DNA from: Bolinopsis microptera
Taxonomy: Eukaryota > Ctenophora > Tentaculata > Lobata > Bolinopsidae
Reading direction: 5' to 3'
Assembly: GCF_026151205.1 (NCBI RefSeq)
Contig: NW_026971953.1
Span: 1-14,447 of the forward strand
DNA length: 14,447 nucleotides
Shown in pieces: positions 1 through 8,472 of this stretch (within the stretch, counting starts at the first letter, position 1; each line of letters starts with the position of its first letter). Position numbers and translations under genes: made by a program. The notes under the pieces were generated by a model that was not told where the DNA came from, ran no database searches, and saw only the letters and a list, made by a program, of their open reading frames with translations.

Positions 1-164
1 TTAAATTTAGAGTAAAACTTGCTTAAAACACTTTACATCTTTAATAAATGCTATTAAATACGCACTCAAATTTGGTTTACACGAGTAACCCAGGCTACTG
101 ATACATAAACACATCACCTCACTCAACACCCAATGAGAGAAGGTTAGAATATTTCACGAATACC
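1..164. other. AT-rich flank without recognisable gene
   Basis: This clean, ordinary-looking AT-rich sequence leads into the first minisatellite. I see no open frame of useful length, RNA gene or repeat. It shares no clear similarity with the sequence just left of the second minisatellite array, so the duplicated module appears to begin at the array itself. Confidence 0.5.
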
Positions 165-407
165 AGCTCTGCTCTGTACCTCTACTATGTACAAGCTCTG
201 CTCTGTACCTCTACTATGTACAAGCTCTGCTCTGTACCTCTACTCTGTACCAGCTCTGCTCTGTACCTCTACTCTGTACCAGCTCTGCTCTGTACCTCTA
301 CTCTGTACCAGCTCTGCTCTGTACCTTACTATGTACCAGCTCTGCTCTGTACCTCTACTCTGTACCAGCTCTGCTCTGTACCTCTACTCTGTACCTCTAC
401 TCTGTAC
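165..407. repeat. 29-bp minisatellite array, copy 1 (about 8 units)
   Basis: Units begin with AGCTCTG at 165, 194, 223, 252, 281, 310, 338 and 367. Seven units are 29 bp and one (310-337) is 28 bp through loss of a base. The last unit is extended by an extra CTCTACTCTGTAC segment before the array stops. Each unit contains two TGTAC motifs about 15 bp apart, so it looks built from an older half-unit. The first two units and the sixth carry ATGTAC where the others have CTGTAC, which shows variant units inside the array. The open frames here (187-464) simply read the repeat in different frames, giving Leu/Cys/Ser/Tyr-rich repeats, and are not credible proteins. Confidence 0.95.
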
Positions 408-554
408 GCTGTATTTCATAACGTTGGATATTACCACTCATCTACAATCTACATAAACCACTGAATAGAACACCGAGTAAAGTACAGCTAGTTTCTCAGG
501 TGGATAACAATAGAGGTAAGCTCACAACGTTTTAGCAGGCTACAAATACTGACG
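408..554. repeat. Tail segment of the minisatellite module, copy 1
   Basis: About 147 bp directly after the array match 1147-1293 almost base for base, including ATAACGTTGGATATTACC, GAATAGAACACCGAGTAAAG and GGCTACAAATACTGACG. Differences are a few substitutions and one-base indels. Similarity stops after GACG, where the copies diverge. Array plus tail is therefore one duplicated or dispersed module, possibly a non-autonomous mobile element or a repeat-bearing terminal region. No coding potential is seen. Confidence 0.9.
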
Positions 555-974
555 AGTGATTGCTAGGGGGTCTTGGCACATTAAAACCGGTTACAGGTAT
601 TAAACCCCCGAAACCGGTGTGCCAAGTCAATCTGCTGATGATGTTCACATAACATTATTTCCTCTCTCCCTTTATTCCTTCCGTCTTTTCTTGAACTTAC
701 AGTTCAGTTACTTTATTTCACCAGGTCTACCTATAGGATCAATTATTCTTTGGTGGGGTTTCACTTCTGGTATTGGCTTCATTCCCGTTCCTTTTCCTTA
801 TTCTTTATACTTATTTTTATATTAGTTTAATGAGATTGCAATTTGTATCACTGTTGAAAGTGTGTGGGCGGTTCCTCCGCCCTGCCGGATGCGCCAAGTG
901 ATAGCTTGTTATTATATGATTTACCGTCCTTAGTTTTTGCTAGTTGGCCCATTTTTATGATATTATTACCCCCT
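555..974. other. Unique spacer between the two minisatellite modules
   Basis: These 420 bp of clean sequence are not shared by the two modules. They hold a hairpin at 572-626, then a pyrimidine-rich stretch (about 655-810) that resembles an intron-type tract before a TTACAG at about 699. A short GC-richer patch follows near 866-900. Open frames at 619-825 and from 864 are short and hydrophobic or run into the repeat; I recognise no domain. I see no convincing gene. Confidence 0.5.
572..626. repeat. Imperfect inverted repeat (hairpin)
   Basis: The arms CTTGGCACA (572-580) and TGTGCCAAG (618-626) are perfect 9-bp complements. Inside them lie AAAACCGG (583-590) and AAACCGG (611-617), which contain a second palindromic core. 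It begins about 18 bp after the first tail ends. It could be a structural element or the end of a small mobile element; no target-site duplication was found. Confidence 0.7.
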
Positions 975-1146
975 TCTGCTCTGTACCTCTACTCTGTACC
1001 AGCTCTGCTCTGTACCTCTACTCTGTACCAGCTCCTGCTCTGTACCTCTTACTCTGTACCAGCTCTGCTCTGTACCTCTACTATGTACCAGCTCTGCTCT
1101 GTACCTCTACTCTGTACCAGCTCTGCTCTGTACCTCTACTCTGTAC
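975..1146. repeat. 29-bp minisatellite array, copy 2 (about 6 units)
   Basis: The same unit as in the first array, starting with a partial unit at 975 and then units at 1001, 1030, 1061, 1090 and 1119. The unit at 1030 is 31 bp because of two single-base insertions, and the unit at 1061 has the ATGTAC variant. The array ends at the same point of the unit as copy 1 and passes straight into the same tail. Open frames at 864-1204 are translations of this repeat, not genes. Confidence 0.95.
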
Positions 1147-1293
1147 GCTGGATCTCATAACGTTGGATATTACCACTCATCTACAATCTACTATAAACCA
1201 CTGAATAGAACACCGAGTAAAGACAGCTAGTGTTTCAAGGTGGATAACAATAGAGGTAAGCTCACAACGTTTAGCAGGCTACAAATACTGACG
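1147..1293. repeat. Tail segment of the minisatellite module, copy 2
   Basis: Near-identical to 408-554, beginning GCTGGATCTCATAACG and ending GGCTACAAATACTGACG. Small indels separate the copies, for example the GTAAAGTACAGC/GTAAAGACAGC difference and GTTTTAG versus GTTTAG. The low divergence suggests a recent duplication or an active dispersed family. Confidence 0.9.
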
Positions 1294-1307
1294 GGTCGCA
1301 CATCAGA

Positions 1308-1340
1308 CAGGTTGGACAATAGAGGGCTCACAAGGTTGAG
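1308..1340. repeat. Diverged partial third copy of the tail core
   Basis: The stretch CAGGTTGGACAATAGAGG followed by CTCACAAGGTTGAG resembles the tail core CAGGTGGATAACAATAGAGG followed by TAAGCTCACAACGTTTTAG, with short deletions. It lies only 15 bp after the end of the second tail. This suggests that the tail is itself built from repeated sub-segments or that an older copy was nested here. The match is short, so confidence is moderate. Confidence 0.5.
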
Positions 1341-1599
1341 TGTCAGAGAGCATCTGTTAGTGTGGACCTCTTATCGCGAGTCGTTGGCACTTTTTTTAGT
1401 GCGACAGTTACTAATATTAGCAAATGATAATGTGGAGTTTGCTCTAAGTTTCTGATGAATACTTTTAAATATTATCATCATTCATAATGAAAGTTCTCAA
1501 GAGTAAACAGTATGTGATGTTACTATAATTTCCTAAATTATCATGGTTAATTAATTTTATTAGGCTGGTACCCCGTTATTTCAAATTTCTCAAGTATGA
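1341..1599. other. AT-rich stretch without recognisable gene
   Basis: Clean AT-rich sequence between the repeat modules and the degraded zone. A short interrupted hairpin (GTCGTTGGCAC, T-run, GTGCGAC) lies near 1379-1405. The open frame at 1240-1455 starts inside the tail and shows no domain I recognise. Confidence 0.45.
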
Positions 1600-3453
1600 A
1601 TTTGAATGACAATTCCCGTTTTTTTCATGTTAAAAAAATTTCCTTTTTCAAAAAGGAGGTTTTTTTAAAAATTTTTGCCCCCTCCCCCCCGCCCCCCCTT
1701 TTTATAAAAAGACTATTAAAAAAAAAGAACCCTTTTAAAAAAACAGGCCCGGAAAAAACCCAGAGCCTTTTTAAAGTAAAAACAAAAAAGTATCCCCAGC
1801 CTTTTAAAGGGGGTTTGTTTTAAAAACCCAAGGGAAAAAGTTAATTTTTACATATTTTTGGGGCTTCCCTGGTTTATAGCCGCCAAAAAAGCGAAGGGAA
1901 ACTGTAAAAATTTTACAATGAAGTGGGGGGGTGTGTGGGGGTTTTAAAGGGTTTAAATTTTAAAACAACATGAAAACCCTCCCCCCACTATCTTTTTCTG
2001 GGTGTTTTTTAAATTTTGGTTTTATCTTTAAAAACTTTTTACTACCCTTTTTAATTTCTACCTGCCCGGCCCCCCCACCCCAAAAAAATTGGGTACCCAA
2101 AAAAACTCCTAAAAAAAGAAAAATTTTAAAAAAAATTAAAAAATTAAAAATATATTAAAAATTTTAATAATTTAACACTTTTTTTGATAAAATCAATGGT
2201 CCCCAAAAATTTTTTTTTTAAAATTCCCAAAAAAATTCCCGGGGAACTTGGGGGGGAAACTTTAAAGGGAATTTGGGAAACGTGCCCCCCCAAAATGGGA
2301 AAAAAATTTTTGTCCCAAGTAAGACTTATGTACTAAAAAGGTCCCCCCTGAGCCTTTGGGGGAAAAAGGGTTTTAAAATCTTTTAAGATTTTACGGGAAA
2401 AAAACCCCCTTGTAAACTGGGGGGGGAAAATTTCCCCTTTTGTTTTTTTGGGAATTAACCAATCAAAACCCTTTTAACACCGACGAATTTGAAAAAAACA
2501 AGAAAATTCCCCGTCCCCCCCATTTCAAAAAAACCCTGTTTTCAAACCCTTGGTTTTTTCCCCTCCCCAAAAACCACCCCTTTTTGCGGGGTTTTTTTCA
2601 AAAAGATCCCCGAAAAGAAAAATGGCCCTTCCCAAAATCCCTCCGGGCCCCCCGCAGTTCCCCTTATTTTTGAAAAAAGGGTCCCCCGGACCCCCCTGGA
2701 GGAAAAGGGACCCCCCCCTGCCCCCACCGATTTTTTTTGGTTCCTTTCTCCCCCAGACAATGCAGGGATCCCCCCATAGACCCAATTGACAATGAACAAT
2801 ATATGTTTAAAAATTAAAATTTAAAAGTGGAAAAAGATTAAAGGGTTTTTTTTTTATAGGAAGTATTTTTAAAAAATTTTTAAAAGGGGACTAAAAAGTA
2901 AAAATTTATGAAAATTAAAAACCCGGAAAAATAAAGAAAAATTTTATCTAAAAAAAATTTGGGTTTTTTTTAAAAAAAGTTTAAAAGGGAAATTTTAAAA
3001 ATTTTAAACCCCCCAAAAAATAAAGGGGTTTTTGGGCCCTTGGGGGGCGGGAGGGGGAAAAAAAAAAAGTTTCACCAGTAAAACCGTATCCGTTTTCCCC
3101 GTTATCTAATTAAAATTCCCAAGGGTTGGGAAATTAATCCTTTTTTCCCCCATTAAAAATCCCCGTTGGGGGCTCAATTACACGGATTAAAGAAAAAAAA
3201 GGCTTGGAAAAAAATTTCTTAAAAAAAACGTCCCCTTTCCCCCCCTTAAAGTTTTTTTTTCCCCCAAAAAAAATTTTTTCCAGTTAACCGGGGGAAACCG
3301 TTAAAAATAACAAATTTTCCCTAAACCCCTTTTTAAAATTGCAAGCCCCGGATTTGAAATGCTTTTCCCCCACTACGCCCAAACCCCTAAAATTTGGGTT
3401 TTTTTAATTTTAAAAAAACCCAAAAAACCCCCCTTCCCCCTGGGGGTTTTTCT

Positions 3454-4364
3454 CCCAAAACCCCCAACAAAACCCAAAACACAAAAAAACACCACACCCC
3501 AAAAACACCCACACACACACCCCCCCACACACACACCCAAAACACACACACAACCCAAAAAAAACACCCCCCAACCCCACACCCCACCCCCCACGCCAAA
3601 GCCCCCGCCGCACGGCCCCGCCAAAGCACCCCCCCCCCACGCACCCCCCGCAAAACCCCCCAAAAAGCCCGCCAAAGCACGCACGCAACCCCGCAAAGCC
3701 CCCGGGAAAGCACGCAACCCCCCACGCCCCAACCCCGCCCACGCCCACGCAAAAAAACCCCACAACCCAACCAAAAACGCCCCCCCACGCCCCCCACAGG
3801 CCCCCACACCCCACCAACAAAAACCAAAAACAAAAAACCAACCCCCAAAACAAAACACACACCAAAAAACCCCCCCACACGCACCCCAACCCCCCGCCAC
3901 GCCCCCACCCAACCCCCAAAAACACACACAAAACCCCCAAAACAAATCAAAACAACACACACACACCAAACACCACACAAAACACACCCCCACACCCCAA
4001 AACAAAACCCCAAAACACAAAAACAAAAACACCACAAAACACACACAACACCAAAAACCCCACAACCCAACCCCAAAAACACCCCACACACAAAACCAAA
4101 AACACAAAACACCCACCCCCAAAACACCACACCCCAAAACACACACACAAAAAACACCCCAAAAACAAAAACAAACCACACACAAAAACACAAACCAAAA
4201 CACAAAAACCACCAAAACAAAACACACCAAAGCCCCGGGAAAGAAAAAACACCGCAAAGCACGCCCCCCGCACGCCCCCCGCACACCAAACCCCAAAAAC
4301 ACCCCCACCCCCACAAGGCCCCAACCCCCCCACGCCCAAAAACCCCCCACACAAAACCCCACCC
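3454..4364. repeat. T-free A/C low-complexity block
   Basis: These 911 bases contain a single T (position 3947). G is limited mainly to 3600-3800 and 4230-4330. Short CA/ACAC stretches alternate with A and C runs, so the block could be a large CA-type satellite or a basecalling collapse. Every stop codon contains T, so the plus strand has essentially none; the complement lacks A and so cannot form stops either. That explains the very long open frames here on both strands (for example 3359-4387 plus and 3373-4383 minus), which are not genes. A motif AAAG-C-run-GGGAAAG occurs twice, at 3695-3710 and 4229-4243. Confidence 0.9.
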
Positions 4365-5010
4365 TTTTTGTTAAAGGGTACATGTAAACCCCCGGTTGGG
4401 GGGCTAGTCCCCCCCCCGACTAACACCTTTTAGTAAAAGGGTACATGTAGCTGGGGTTCCCCCCTAAACCCCCCCCCTTAAAAACCTTTTTAATTTGGGA
4501 AAAACAGGTGGGTGGGGGCTTGCTTAGTTTTGACTAAACAAATTTTTTGAAAGGAAAAAACCCGGTAGCTTGGTGGGGGGGCTGTCCCCCCGAATAACAA
4601 ACCTTTTTTAAATTTAAAGGAAAAAAACAGGGAGCCCGGGTTGGGGCCATGGGGCTTAAAATTTTTTAACACCCCTTTTTTAAGGGGAAAAAGGGTAAAC
4701 CCCGGGTTTCCTTAAGTCGACTAACAAACCTTTTTTAAGGTTTCCAAAGGGAAACGGGGTCCCCCTTTCCCGTTTGAAAATAACCAAACCCTTTTTTAAA
4801 AAGGGAAAAGGTTGCTTTTTGGGGGGGCCCCAGTCCGGAAAAAAAACATCCCTTTTTAAGGGATAAGGGGGTGGGTCCCCCCGCTAGTTTTTTAAATAAC
4901 ACCTTTAGTAAAGGGTTTCAGGTAGGGGTTTTTTGCTAAATTACCCCCCCTTAACCAACCCTTTTTTTGGAAGGATTTCATGGGACTCCCCCAACCCTTT
5001 CCAAACCCTT
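4365..5010. repeat. Blurred tandem array of about 60-bp units (about 10-11 copies)
   Basis: A unit that begins with a T-run just after AACACC/AACAAACC/AACCAACCC recurs with T-runs starting at 4365, 4428, 4487, 4543, 4604, 4676, 4731, 4792, 4853, 4904 and 4962. Intervals are 51-72 bp with a mean near 60. Within units a common order is visible: T-run, TAGTAAAGGG or similar, often GGTACATGTAG or GGTAGCT, a G-run, a C-run, GCTAGTC, then GACTAACA. Copies at 4373-4386 and 4436-4449 share AAAGGGTACATGTA exactly. The unit is imperfectly self-complementary. It starts precisely where the T-free block ends. Confidence 0.75.
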
Positions 5011-6887
5011 TTAAATTTTAAAAAATCCCCGTCCCCGCCCGTAAGGCACGGGTTTTTACTGTTCCCAAATTTTTAAACATTTAAAAATAAATTTCTAAAT
5101 TTCCCCCCGTGAAATTATTGGGGCCCCCCCCTTCCAGACAAAAAATTTTTGGAAAAAACTGTTTTTTAAAAGGGTTTTTTTTAAATTGTAAAAAATTTAA
5201 AAAAAGGTTTTTGGGAAAAAAAAAAGAAAAATTTTTTAATTTTTTTTATCCTCTCTCAAAAAACCCCTGCGAATATTTGCACAAAGCCCCCAGAGGTTTT
5301 TTTCCCCCCCGCCTGATTACAGCAAAAAAGGACCTTTCCCCTCTCAACATAAAAAAAATTAAAGGTTTTGGCTAAGGATAATTTTTGGGGAAAAAAAATT
5401 AAAAAAGCGTTTTTCCCCCCGGGAAAAGGGTGCGGGTGGGGCCCCCAAAAAGCCCCAAAGGTAAAGGAAAGCCCCACCTAAAAACCCCCGGCCCACTTTC
5501 CAAAAAGTTCCCCCCCCCCCCCGGTTTTCAAAACCAAAGGGGTGTTTTTGGGGCATTTTTTCCCTCACCCCGGTCGCTTAATGGAGGAAAATTTTTATTG
5601 GGTGCCAAAAAAGGGGCCCCCCTGGGCCCCGTAAATTTTTGGGTTGGGGCCAAAGTGGGTAAATTTTAATTTGGGTAGGCCCCGGGGTTTTAGTGGAAGG
5701 GGGTTTTGTGGTTTTTTCTTTTGATGGGGGAAAGGGACCCTCAAGAATCGGAATGAAAAAAAAATTTTAAAAAATTTGAGAAAAAAGAGGGCCCTCAAAA
5801 CCCAACCAAATTAGGTAGGTTTGGGAACATTTTAAAAACCCCAACCCCGCCTAAAAAAACCACCCCCCAAGAGCCTTTGTTTTGGGGGGCCCCCCCCAGC
5901 CGAAAGTTAAAAAATTCGATTAAAGTGTTTAAAGGGGTTTCCCCCCCCAAAAAAAATTTTAAATTTGCACACCCCAAACCAAAACACCCGCAATGCAAAA
6001 AAGCCCAAAGCCCCAAGCAATGCACCAAGGGGAAAAACACAAGGGAGTACAAAAAAGTATTAAAAACAATCCTTTAAAAATTTAATTAAAAAACAAAACA
6101 ATACACAATCCGTACCAAGCAATACCAAGGCCCAAAGTACCCCAAGCCCCAAAAAAAACACACGGTTAAATTTCACAACAAAAGGGACGAATGTAAACCC
6201 GGGTGTGTGAACCCCACTAAGAATGGGGAAATTTTTTTTTAAGAATTAAAAGCAATTTTAAAACGAAGTTTAAATTCCCGGGGAATTTTGAATTTCAGTT
6301 GCTAAAATAAAATTCCCCCAAATTTTTAAAAAAATCTTTTTTGTTATTTCAAGGAAAGGGTTTACCCGGGGGAAAGACAGCGGAGGAATATTTTTAAAAA
6401 GGGAAAAAAAAAAGAAAGCCCCCGTTAAGGGAAATTTAATTCCCAAAAACCCCAAAAATAAAAAAATTTTAAAAAAAAATTCCGCAAACCCCAGGGTTTC
6501 CCTTTTAAATTTCTTTTCCCCAAATTAACAAGGGGAAATTTTGCCCCCCCCGGGGCCCCCAACCCCCGGGAAAAGAATTTAATTTTTTCCCCCCCAAAGT
6601 TTCTTGTAAAAATTAAATTCCCTTTTTAAAATGGAAAAAAAATTTTTGGGCGGAAAAAAAGTTTGGGGCCCGGAAAATTTTTAAAAAATACTATGGTTTT
6701 TTATAAAAAGGTGGGAAATTCCCTTTTAAAAAAAGGGAAAAAAAAATTGGGCCCAAAAATTTTTTTTTACCCCAAAGGCCCGCCCCCCCGCCCCACAACA
6801 AAAAAAAAATTTAAATGAATTCCCCGAAAAATTTTGGGGAAAGGAAAAGGAAATTTTTCCCCTGTAATTTAAATTTTTCAACCCTGG

Positions 6888-7347
6888 GGTAGCGTTTGCG
6901 GGGGCCCCAAAAACAAAACGCCTTTTTTTTTTAAAAACTTAAAAATTTTAGGGGGTGGGTTCCCCCCCAAAATTTCGGGAAAGGAAGGGAGACCTTTTGG
7001 GGCAATTTACGCAGGGCCATCCCGGGCCCCCCTCATATATCCCCCCAAACCCCCATTTAAATTAAATTCCCCCCCCAAAGAAAAACCCCCTTTTTTCCCT
7101 TTTTGGGCCAAAAAGTAAAGGGGAAAAAAAAACAAGCGGGTTTGATAAAACGGGTTTTTTTTTTTGGGGTTTTATCCCCGGGTTTAAAAATTTTTTTAAA
7201 AAAAAAGAAATTTCGTTCCCCCCCGTTTTTGGGGAAACCCCGGGGGCCCCTGTTGGGGCCCGGGGGCCCCCAGTAAACCGCAAAAATTTTTTTAAAAATG
7301 TTTTTTAAGGGTTTCCAAATAAACCCCCGGTTGGGAAACAAACCCAA
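6888..7347 (-). pseudogene. LINE reverse transcriptase core remnant
   Basis: The RT copies element RNA at the nicked target. In the open frame 7347-7057, R7 through A23 including LKNIFKKIFA resembles the RPISL...KIFEKIIA block, then RGFPKN (36-41) resembles the QxGFRxxRST block, and ACFFFPF (71-77) sits where the motif A AVFFDxxKAFD is expected, about four residues further than typical. After one stop, in the same frame, LPQKVSLPFP (7005-6976) resembles motif B (PQGxxLSP). About 33 codons on, in another frame, the codons for PANAT (6902-6888) differ from a YADDT coding sequence at few positions, most of them changed to a neighbouring base. Both catalytic aspartate positions are unreadable as written. 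Confidence 0.5.
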
Positions 7348-8119
7348 AAAAAGAGGGCAACTTTTTGCTTAAAATCCTGTAAAAGCCCCAAAAGCAAAAA
7401 CCCTAAAAATGAAAGCCTAAAAAATATGGCCCCCCAAAAATTCCTTAAAAGCCAAAAGCGGGAAAATCCCCCCAATTTTCCCCTAAAATTTTATTTCCGG
7501 GAAAAGGGAATTTTTTAAAAGGTTAAAAACCCGAAAAACCCCGTAAAAGTTTAAAACCCCGGCCCGGCCCAGGTCGCCTACATATCCCAATCTTTCCCAA
7601 GGGGGAAAAAAAATTTTTTAATTTCAAGCCCTTTAAAAAATTTTAAAAACCCTTTAAAACCTTATAACAATTAAAAAAATTTTTAACAAATTTTCAAAAA
7701 AGCAAAAAACAGGGGGTTTTTTTAAAAAAAATTCCTTTTTAAAATTTACTCAGTTAGTTAAAAAGGGTTAAAATTTTTCAAATGGGAAAAATTAAAAAAA
7801 TTCTAATTGATTTCCCCCAAAAAGCCAATTTTTTAAAATTTTGGGGGGAAATTAAATGAATTTAAAATAGTTTGTAAACCAGAAAAAAAAATAATTGGCA
7901 GAAAAAAAGGCCCCGGATTTTAAAAAAAAAAAACGTGGGGGTTCGGGGTGAAAAGCTGCCCCTTCCCTTTTGATTGTGGAAAACCCCAATTTTTGGTTTT
8001 GGGAAAAAAAAGGGGACAAAGGGGAAAAAGGGCCCGGGATTTTTTTCCCTTTTTGGGCGGCCCCTTTTTTAAAATTTTAAAAAACCCCAAAAAGAAAAAA
8101 TTTTTTGGTAAAAACCCTT

Positions 8120-8467
8120 TTAAAAAGAAAATTTAGGAGAAAACACTAAGTAAGACTTTGATATAGGACAAACAAATTTATCAAATTTCGCTCTTTTAAT
8201 TCCCCCAAACATTTCCAAAAAAAAGAAACAAAATAAATTTTTTTTCCCAAATTTCCAGCTCATTTTGCAAACAAACCCCCTTTTTAAGCGAGCTAAGTTT
8301 TGGGATCGTTTAAAAAAACGTGCCTTTATAGCTTTTTTTTTTTTTACCGCAACCCAATGTTTAAAAAAATACCACAAGGGGCCAAAAACAAAAAATTTAA
8401 AATTTAAACCTCCCACCAGAAGGGGAAAATAAAAACCATTACCCCCAAAATCGAAACAGGCCCCCAC
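8120..8467 (-). pseudogene. Endonuclease-to-RT linker remnant of the LINE
   Basis: A 115-codon open frame with more normal composition than its surroundings. CFDFGGNGFYF (residues 4-14) resembles the RFxxxxADWxxF block after the endonuclease. HWVAVKKKKA (37-46), RSQNLARLKRG (54-64) and KFGKKNLFCFF (72-82) resemble the WWxxxxxxAVKxKKxA...NLxxxKRxxA...AKxxxWxxF series found between endonuclease and RT. CPISKSYLVFSPKFS (100-114) resembles the TPxSKVWxxxxxxSG segment that follows. The block order is right, though the stretch before HW is shorter and the stretch before PISK longer than I would expect. Confidence 0.45.
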
Positions 8468-8472
8468 AGGCT

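Noticed and set aside
187-464. Repeat proteins with YSVPALLCTS-like units in the minisatellites, also at 864-1204.
   Set aside because: The 29-bp unit is not a multiple of three, so the frame rotates, and several frames are open at once. This is a repeat artefact.
165-1146. A CRISPR-like array.
   Set aside because: Units are directly contiguous with no variable spacers, and the setting is eukaryotic.
2440-2799. Six overlapping open frames of 77-96 codons on both strands.
   Set aside because: Composition is dominated by Lys, Phe, Pro and Gly from homopolymer runs. No motif is consistent with a family, and shadow frames are equally long.
3359-4387. Open frames of 320-342 codons on both strands, Pro/Thr/Lys/His-rich or Gly/Val/Cys/Phe-rich.
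   Set aside because: They result from a strand with one T in 911 bases, which cannot encode stops; there is no domain, and overlapping frames are equally open.
4365-5010. Telomeric repeat array.
   Set aside because: The unit is about 60 bp and complex. Short telomere motifs such as TTAGG or TTAGGG in tandem are not present.
5795-6077. Overlapping open frames on both strands as candidate genes.
   Set aside because: No domain; residues follow homopolymer codons, and the two strands mirror each other.
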